Source: Verticillium longisporum (taxonomy: Eukaryota > Ascomycota > Sordariomycetes > Glomerellales > Plectosphaerellaceae). Taken from it: a stretch of 64,000 nt of DNA. Below the pieces are notes generated by a model. It saw nothing but the letters and a program-made list of their open reading frames with translations, made no database searches and had not been told where the DNA came from. Shown piece by piece: positions 55,901-64,000 of the stretch. Position 1 is the first letter of the stretch. Each line of letters begins with the position of its first letter. The stretch covers positions 806,001 through 870,000 of the forward strand of contig JAETXT010000005.1 in NCBI GenBank assembly GCA_019188255.1. Reading direction: 5' to 3'. Made by a program: the position numbers and the translations under genes.

Positions 55901-58890
55901 TGCACGTCCGGTATGATTCTTCTTGCGGTGTTGAACAAAAGGTGTCTGACGATGCCTACTCGCAGCGTGGCTGTAGCGGGGCGTACGAAGACTGCTACAG
56001 CAGTGGCTGCCACGCCAGGGGAGCAAAGACCGGCGTCGAGACGGCTCCAGCGCCTGATGTCTGAACAGATTGCTGCCTGTGCTCAGCGTACTGAACCCTG
56101 AGTATGGCCATTTCTGTCCTGGGCTGGTGTCAGAAAGGTCAGCAAGGTTGCTTGGTGCCTAAGAGCAGTGGTGACCCTCGTCTGATGACCATGATCATGA
56201 CCGTGTGCTATGGGCGAGAGTATGCGCTCTCCCATCACAGTCACAAACAAAACAACACGAGACAGATCTTGAGACTTTCCCCATGTGGATGATTCAGAAG
56301 CCTCGTCTGGCCAGTGAGGTCACCCATCCGCCATCAGACTAGACGAACAGACCAGACGGACAGACGCCTGGAGCGCCGTCAGGGCAGCAAAACAGCGGAT
56401 TGGCGACTGGGGATTAGCAATTGCCCATGGCGAGGCGCGCGGGGGGCCAGGAGAGACAGTGGCTGATGTGATCCAGAGGTGCTATTGCTGGGGTTCCAGC
56501 AGGGCAGGGCAGAGAGCACCATCAGGTAGCAACGCTGAAAGAGGCCATCGATGCCCAACCTGGGACTGTCGCTTTGGGCGTCAGGGGAACCTGCGTAGGT
56601 ACATGTAGGTAGGCAGCAAGAAAGAGAGGCGGAGAGCCAGAGGGCCAGAGAGCCAGAGACAGCCAAACGATGGAGGAGCAAGAGTCACAAGACTGGCGCT
56701 ATGCCTGGAGAAGAAAGCGGTCAAGCCCTGTCCAAACAAGCCCTAATCACGATTCGCTACCCACACAGGCCGGACAATTGCTTTTCCCCCCACCAACAAA
56801 CCTAATGGGGGCTGTCAGGGTGGAGTCTTGCTCTTCACCGTCTCTTCCTCCTCTCCCCTCCCCCCCGGCTCGCCAACGTCTATCCCAGCTTCCATTTGTT
56901 CGCCGTCATCGCTCACCCGCTGCCATTCGTCTTCGATCGATCTCGTCCCATCCCCATTCCGACCAGCCCCCCCTCCCGCTTGGCAGCAGCGCCCTGGCCA
57001 GTTTCTATTTTCTCCCCGGGAGCCCTGGACCGACTGCCACTGGAGCTGGGGCTGGAGCTGGAGCTGATGCCCTCCTGAGCACAACCTAGGCAGCTTGAGT
57101 TGAAGCCCTGTTCTTCGGTACCTTCGCCATTCGCTTGTTGCCGTCAATGGGGCCATGGTCCTTGTCTTTCATCCTGTCGTCCCGCCCCCCGTTCGTTGCG
57201 CGAGTACGCCCAGACAGAGGAGACGACGACAGAGACAGGGACAGGAGAACGATCCATCATGACGGTCCTTTGTGACCTCATTCGCCGAAATCACCATCTC
57301 GTTGCCCAGTGACTCTTCCCACAGACACGAGTGCCGCGTCAGGCACCACGAAAAGACCAGCCGGAGGCTGTGATGTCTGTCGGTCTGGGCTGTCAACAAT
57401 CCATCCAACTGACCGCATGTCGCCCTCGTTTCTCCTCTTCGCCCTGAAGGTGACCGCCGGAGCATCTATGCCTCTACCAACGCCCCCCCCCCCCCGACGG
57501 GACTGACTGCGCATGATGATCTCGGCATCAGGTTTAAGAACCAAGATATCAAGGCTTGGACGAGCCATGACAGCCATGATAGCCATGACAGCCATGCACG
57601 CACAGTTAGACACCTTCGATCCGATGCGATGTGATGGACACCAGAGAAGAACAAGACGAAGAGAGGGGTGCCGCGAGCGACAGCTTCTGCACCCACCCTC
57701 CCCCAAAAAGAACGTCGTCCATCCACACCAAGATCCAAACCGGCCCATGGCCATGGCCCATCCCGGGACCTTCTCTCGTTCGCCCAAGGGCCCGTACCCC
57801 ACTGCCGACAAGGACCTTGGCTTGGCCAGCCTGACCTGACCTCCACTGACGAAAATCCGTCCTCGTCCACGGGCACCGGCCCATGGCCCATGGCCCTTTG
57901 GGGGTGGGATGGGTGGTGTGTGGGTGCGTGAGTCTCTGCTCACCCATGAGGTATCTTCCTCTCTCCATCGCACCCTGGACTACCACCTTTTGCCCCTACA
58001 GTACATAACTTTAGCCTCACCCACCCTCTCGCGGCCCATGGCATGCCACCACCAGATCACACCAACACTACCATTCATACTGAACGGACAGGACTGAACG
58101 TCAGTCCTTTTCCACCTTCGGCTCGCGCTTCCTCCACCTCACGAGGAGCCACCACGCATCAGTCACCAACACATGACTGACTTGTTTATTATTGTTCCAT
58201 CACCTCTTCTGCCCTCCTCTTTGCGGCCGGAATCTTCGTCCCGTCTCATCTAGACTCGGTCCTCCCACATTCTCTCTTGTGTTTGACATCACAGCACAAG
58301 AATTCGAACTGAAGCGCGACACCAACAGACTTGTATCACGCGAAACCCCCTCCACCCGTAAGTCCACCTCCCACCGTTCAACGCACCACGGCCTTTAAAT
58401 CTTTCCGGTTTTCCACTGCTCCCGCTCGACCCGCCTCCCGTCCCATTTCATCATCCCCGCTCCTCCACTACCACCTTCACACTGCATCTCACGGCATCGG
58501 CATCAATCACTATCCCCAAGGCCTCACTCCAATCCCTCTTTTGATATTTGCAGCAACCCTCTTTGTTCTGGCTTTTTGTGTTGCTTTGCCCTGTTGCCAA
58601 CGTCGGAAGAGTGAGCGCGCGCCTCCCCGGGAGCCGATCCTCCATCCTACAATCCCCTCGTTCACCTCGCAGTGGACCCGCCCCCGCTGCATCTCACTCA
58701 CCTCCCAAAATAAACCGACCAACCCCCTCCAGAGACGCTTTTCAATCTTGCTGCGAATCCACCCTCACCGCCATAGCCGACTAACACAATCCATGAATAG
58801 AGGGTTACTTTCACATCTCACCCACAACACAAATCTTCACTCGCTGCGCCGCCGTTCACGCCGCAGCGCATATACCAACAGTGACCTGCA
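49924..58890. other. 9-kb stretch without a supportable gene
   Basis: GC-normal, un-RIPed DNA with only short, frame-shifting ORFs on both strands. It contains a C13 run at 57483-57495, a 9-bp AGCCATGAC/T tandem repeat at 57562-57597 and many CCATGG-type words near 57740-57890. From about 57950 to 58890 it becomes C/T-rich, as expected for the leader of the bZIP gene. A reverse ORF at 50509-50858 has a weakly protein-like part (KINLLKMVLAWCETCIRDAV) but no recognised family. Long regulatory DNA, non-coding RNA genes or a fast-evolving gene with many introns could be hidden here. Confidence 0.4.
57562..57597. repeat. 9-bp tandem repeat (AGCCATGAC/T), about four units
   Basis: GAGCCATGACAGCCATGATA and two further units, between short ORFs in the gene-free stretch. 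Confidence 0.8.
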
Positions 58891-60811
58891 ATGGTATCAG
58901 CCTTCCCCATGCAGACGTACTACAGACCTACGCCCTTGACTGTCGACACAAATCATGCCCAGAAGTACTTCGAGGAAGAGGACCACAGCATCTTAGACGA
59001 AAACATCCTCGATAACAGCGGCCTCGATTCCGGTCTCGAAATGTCCCCGCCAATGGCCAATAGTCGCCGCGAGTCCTTCGCCGTCGGCTCTTCACTCTTC
59101 TCGCCCAAGACGGAAGACTGGCAGCCCGTTGACATGCAATCTGTACCCTCCAACAACCCCTTCATTGAGCCGCAGCACGGCAACAACCCCTTCATGCGTG
59201 TCGAGCACCCTCAGCCTTCGCCCTTTGCCCCCCATGGCAACTCCTGGTCTCTTGGAAACGCATCCGGCTCCTGCACACCTCTTCAGCAGTTCGACGGCAT
59301 GCCCACTGAATATGACAATGCATCCGTCTTCCACCGCTCCGTGCAGGGCCAGACGCCATTCAGCAACCCCACCGGCCAAATCAACATGTTTTCTTCCATC
59401 GGCTCAGGCAACCAGTCCATCCCCACCTCGCCCCAGAAGGGTTGGAATGGCCAGAACGAGTCCATGGCCAAGAAGATGCGCACGGGCAGCCCCGGCATCC
59501 GCTCTCACAACGAACTGCGCAGGGGCGACGGCACCAGGAAAAAGAATGCTCGCTTCGACATTCCAGCTGAGCGCAACCTCAACAATATTGACCAGCTCAT
59601 CGCGCAGTCGACCGACGAGCAGGAGATCAAGGAGTTGAAACAGCAGAAACGTCTGTTGCGCAATCGCCAAGCAGCGTATGTTGACACCCTTCCACTCCAC
59701 CTATAGTCACCTACTAACGTGCCACGCCAGCCTTGATTCCCGCCAGCGGAAGAAGCAGCACACGGAGCGTCTGGAAGACGAGAAGAAGCAGTACACCACC
59801 ATCCTCACAGATATGGAGGAGGAGATTCTGGACCTGAAGGCCAAGATGGAACTTCTTCTGCGGGAGAAGCAGTCTTACCAGGAGTACATCGAGTCGCTCC
59901 GCATGGAGAAGGAGGAGATGATCCGGTCCCATACCATCGAGACGGGCGAGCTTCGCAAAAAGGTCAGCGTCCTCACCGACCACGTGCAGAGGCTCGAGAG
60001 TGCCGCCATGTCGTCGACCGTCCCTGGCCCCCAGGGGTTCTCTACGGGCTACGACGACATGGATGGCTTGTCCATGCCTGGTCCTTGGGACAATGTCGGT
60101 TTCCTCGGCGACTACACTGTCGAGCCTGAGGTCAAGCAAGAGCTCCAGATGGCACCACCGCCCAAGAAGTCCGAGATCAACTTCCCCGCCGAGGTCGAGA
60201 AGCCGTCGTCTCAGGGTGGTATCCTCTTCATGCTCTTCCTTGTCGGTGCGTTCGTCCTCTCAAACCGGTCCGCGCCCAGCATCCCCCGCGTGTCCGATGA
60301 TGTGCGGGCCGAGGCGGCCACGCTTCTTGAGAACGTTTTCAAGGACGCCGGGCTTGATGAGTCTACCAACACGATGCATGCCGGCGCTCCTCAGCCTTCG
60401 GGTGCCAACTGGGTCAATGACCCGGCCATGGGCATGGCCGGTTCTGGCCTCGACGGCATGGCGCCCTCGATGCTGGGCCAGCTCGGTGACACCCTGACCC
60501 AGCCCAACGAGGAGCAGAACAACGAGCAAATCTTCTCGATGTCGGCAGCTCAGTACAACGGCGTCCACTCGCAGGACTTTATGCACAACGTCCCCGAGCG
60601 CTCCACGAGTCAGGGCCGCCGCAACCTAGCTGAAGCCCTCTCCTCGATGCGCAACAACAACAAACAGTCAATGGCCGAGGTATACACCCGATCTCTCCTC
60701 TGGGACCAGATTCCTACGGAGGTGGTCAAGAACTTCGCGAAAATGGTGGCTGAGTGCAACAACGCTCAGCAGAACGAACGGCAGCAATGCATAGACGCGA
60801 TTGCCCGATGA
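58891..60811 (+). CDS. bZIP transcription factor with a hydrophobic, possibly membrane-spanning segment
   Basis: Exon 58891-59675, intron 59676-59730 (GTATGT, CTACTAAC branch, GCCAG) and exon 59731-60811 give 621 aa. The basic region KQQKRLLRNRQAALDSRQRKK (about 250-270) spans the intron, which splits an Ala codon, and a leucine-zipper coiled coil (LDLKAKMELLLREKQSYQEYIESL) follows to about 345. The N-terminal 240 residues are acidic/Ser/Pro-rich, as in an activation domain. Near residues 424-440 lies GGILFMLFLVGAFVLSN, hydrophobic and long enough for a membrane helix, followed by about 180 residues rich in Asn/Gln/Ser. This layout recalls ATF6/OASIS-type tethered factors, but I know no proof of tethering for the fungal family. 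MQTYYRP at 58909 is an alternative start. The frame is intact. Confidence 0.85.
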
Positions 60812-63800
60812 ATCCAACGGCCCTTGATGACTTAGGAGCTAAAACGGAGAAACGACTGGCCGATGATGACCCTCCGGCCTAATGACGACAACGCGTCTAA
60901 TGAGTCTGGATTTTCCTAACGACGATGATGATTTCCCTTACTTCCATTGCGCCTACCCCGACTGAATCGACCATACAATCAACGCCGCTCCCGCGCAACC
61001 CAGATACTGTTGCTCACGCATCAAATGAACTTTCTTACCTTTGGACTAAGCCTTATGCTTGCTGTCCTTCTTCTTCTGGTATGATGCCAGCCTTCTTCTT
61101 ACTTCTTCTTCACATAAACCCCCTCTTTTTTTACCCCCATATTTTGTGTCCCTAGCTATGAAGCGAGCGAGCGAGCATTCTGATTTTTGAGTCCTTGGTT
61201 ACCTTTGATTTGTTTCATATATCAAGTCTGGTATCTACTGCTCGGGCGGAGCAGAGGCGGGCGGAGACTTGGACCGGCAAGCCCCCACCACGGGTGACGC
61301 CCCATTTTCCCTTTGTCACCTCGGATTTTCCTTATTTCTTGTACACTGTTGGATCGGTCGGTGGCATGCTGGGAAACGGTCACGGAGAGGCTGAGAGCTG
61401 GTCTCAGGGACGTGGATCTCATGGACACGACAGGACTGAACATACGGAGAACAGGACGGTTGGGCGGACGGGACGGTTGGATGGCATGGAACTCTGGGCA
61501 TTCGCAAATTGGCGAGACGGGACATTACCGGCATGGGGGCGGAGGCATGTGGTGGGATGGGACGGAATACTGGGTTCTGGAGCTACCTGGATGATGATGT
61601 GATGGGTGCACACGAGAGACGGATTTTATTGATGAATGACTATCACGATGTCCACCTGTGGACGGTACTACGTACAGCAAGCTGCTCCTTTTCTGTGACC
61701 TACCAGCACTGTTTGCCGTTGATCAAAGTCAGTGACGATCGTCTCTGGCACCGGGTCTTGATACGAGCCGTTCTTGATGTTTGTGTGTGTACGACGCACG
61801 CATCGTTGTGCCATGGCCAGTCTGGCAAACCTTGCGTCTGATCGTCTCGCATCATTATACGCATCGAGATCGCCCTTTCTCACCCCGTGATCGCGCCCTG
61901 CGGCGGCCAAGTGGACTCGATGTGCCAGAAGCGCCGATGCTGCTCCTGCCCCTGCGCCATCTCACACCACGAGGGCCGTTTTCCTACCTCACCATCTTGT
62001 TTTGCTCTCGTAGGCAGACCGCCGCCACGCACGAAAAGATGAGGCAGCAGCGCACTCTTCCCCATCCACCTGAGTCCACTCGACCCCCCGTCGTGGGACA
62101 AGGGGGGCAGGAGGATCAGCCTATGCGGTGGGAGGAATCCAACATTTCGGTTCGCAGGTCCTGTAAGTGGGTTGCCCCGAAGCAGGGCGGGCAGCATCTT
62201 GCATCCCCCTCTCCTCCCCCACGGTCGGGACGGGCCAGTCGCTGGCGCGGGACGAGGTCAAGTGGGAAGAACCAGCGTGCAGTAGCGCGCTGGAGCTGAT
62301 CCCCTAAGCAGCGGGAGGAACGTTCGCGACCTTCTGATCTTGGGGATGGGGGGGGGATGGGGGGAGCGGGCTTGTACCCTGCAGACGGGTGTGAGTGACC
62401 TTCCATTCTCTGTCTCTCCAAGTTGCGTGCTGAGGAAGGGGGAAGATGCGGCTTGTGTGTGTGCTTTTCCCGGGCTTCTCAGCCATCTATAGGTATCTGA
62501 GGCTTGCTTTCTGACTAGAGGGAGATCCTTCCTGTGTTTATGTGTGTGTGGCTGTGATTGATGACCGCCCGCTTGGTGTTGGTTTTTGTCCCGAGTTTGT
62601 TTTCAGCGCTTCTCATCAACCCCCCCCAACCCCCAAGCGGCTGATGCACTGGACTTACCTTATCACGCCAGTGAAGACCGTGTAGATGCCTACAGGACCC
62701 TGGAGAGGCGAGCCAGTAGACCACATGTCTCGTTTTTTCCTCTTTTCATGTCTCAGAACCTTACCTGTGTCTGAGTCTCTGCACTCACCGTTGCATGGCG
62801 CGGCCCTTTCGTTGCAGCCTCTTCCCGACGGGCGGGCGGGCGGACGGAGGGGTGGTCTGTGGCTGGCGAACGGCCAGACGGTCTCCTGTTGACGTGATGC
62901 GATCTCGTGTGCTTTGCTGCTCTGCTCGTTGTCTCACTTGGCTTTTTTTGCTAGTGTGTGTACATGTATGTGTGTGCGTGGACGGGGGTGCACAGTGAGA
63001 CACGTTGGGCAGAATCTAGCAGGGGACCCTTTGGCCGTCGTTTTAATGGATGGGGTTCGCTGGGCCGCTTGACTCGACGGACAATAGCTTTGTGCTGCGC
63101 CGGCTGCGTTCTGGCGCCTGCGGTGGTCGTGGGGTTGGGCCGCATGTGCCTTGATCGGTTCTTTTTTCGGACACGTCTGGGGTGTGCATCTGGCCGTCCG
63201 GGTGCGTTCAGGCGCAGTGTTGCGTTGGAAAGCTTGGTGTCGAGGCGTGAAGGGAGCTTGGTATCGAGACATGAATTCATTGTTCCGATCTTTGAGGTCC
63301 GAGTTTCGCGTTCATGGTCGGGTCTAGACTTCTAGGGGTGTATCGTCTGGTTTCTCACCCCGCCGAAGCTGTGCGAGAGGCTTGTATCCATTCTTCAAGA
63401 TCGGACTCTCTTGAGACCATGAGCACTCCATAACGAGAGGCATCGAAACCCATGACTTCTTAACAAGTAGGTGAAGAATATACCAGGCTTTTCAGGCTTT
63501 CCAGACTTCTGCTACCCGAAAGCGCCGTGTTCTCACTTGGGCCGATGACTGACACCATCTATGCGGGCAGAAGGTGAGAAGACCTTGAAGAGATGTCTCT
63601 TGCGTCACATGCTCAAGTCCCACTTCATTCACGTCTCTTGTCTGCAAATACACATACTCTCGGAACTTCAGGGCGCTGCATATCCATTGCAAAAATATGA
63701 CCACTTTGCCCGATTCAATAATGAACCGTCTCCCGACAAGACGTAATCATGCTCTTCGCGAATCAGCCTCGATGCACTCATCCCAAGGGAATACATCCAT

Positions 63801-64000
63801 CACATGCGTCTGCAATCTTCAACCATGAAAAGCCTGGCAGCAAAAGCACGTCGGTCCTTTGCATCATGATGCCATCACCATCACGAGCCTCGGCTGTCGA
63901 CAAACACCCATCGAGAGGGACCTGCATCCGCAAGAGCACATGTCAACACACACGAGAGCTCCCAGCAACAGCCAAGCCCGAAGCTGACTGGAGTCCGCGC
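60812..64000. other. 3' flank of the bZIP gene and gene-free right end
   Basis: No protein-like ORF was recognised over 3.2 kb. Present are the bZIP 3' flank, a G-run cluster at 62342-62370, and a (TG)n-rich stretch near 62950-62985. A gene with its coding part beyond the right edge may have its leader here. Confidence 0.4.
62342..62370 (+). other. G-run cluster with G-quadruplex potential
   Basis: Four runs of G (4, 9, 6 and 3 bases) separated by AT or AGC within 29 bp. The pattern fits a G-quadruplex motif. No role can be derived from the sequence. Confidence 0.5.

Noticed and set aside
58331..58939. 202-codon ORF overlapping the bZIP start as a separate gene
   Set aside because: It lacks an ATG at its start, is Ser/Pro/Arg-rich leader sequence and has no conserved motif; noted only as a possible leader ORF.

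Overview
This window looks like nuclear DNA of a filamentous ascomycete, most probably a Sordariomycete. Genes carry short (about 50-100 nt) GT-AG introns with CTAAC/CTGAC-like branch sites. Several products are typical of Pezizomycotina: a PIL1/LSP1 eisosome protein, a GH71 alpha-1,3-glucanase, a bZIP with a DUF3425-type tail, and a WW plus PhoD-like phosphatase. One AT-rich island has the appearance of repeat-induced point mutation (RIP). I assign no species.

Layout. 1-17.6 kb is a normal gene-bearing arm: the 3' end of OST1, a His-rich mini-protein, a PIL1/LSP1 gene, an Hsp20-type chaperone (-), an unrecognised secreted protein (-) divergent from a large GH71 enzyme, then the WW/PhoD-like phosphatase. 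About 18.06-37.6 kb is a transposon island. It holds RIP-degraded Ty1/copia DNA with LTRs of about 700 bp, a 433-bp solo LTR of another family with a CTTAG duplication, and three almost identical, un-RIPed pogo/Fot1-type DNA transposons with 46-bp inverted repeats and TA duplications. A HeLo-NACHT-ankyrin (NLR-like) gene lies wrecked at the right edge. 38-50 kb is genic again: an SDR oxidoreductase (-), a bZIP/DUF3425 factor, relics of a TPR gene and of a second GH71 gene, a patatin-like Tgl-family protein that seems to lack its catalytic residues (-), a 249-bp mariner-type MITE, LEO1 (-) and MOB2. 50-58.9 kb has no gene I can support. A bZIP factor with a predicted membrane segment lies at 58.9-60.8 kb, and the last 3.2 kb show no gene.

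Main observations. (1) The copia reverse transcriptase frame breaks at one pogo copy and resumes, in frame and on the opposite strand, at the edge of another. This points to an inversion by recombination between two oppositely oriented pogo copies. (2) The pogo copies sit un-mutated inside RIPed DNA, so they arrived after RIP stopped acting there. (3) PhoD, LEO1, MOB2 and all three transposase copies are each broken by single-base length differences, mostly in homopolymers. This looks more like sequencing error than gene death. (4) The patatin-like protein has Ala where the nucleophile Ser is expected and His near the expected catalytic Asp. All family assignments come from reading the translations; no database search was run.
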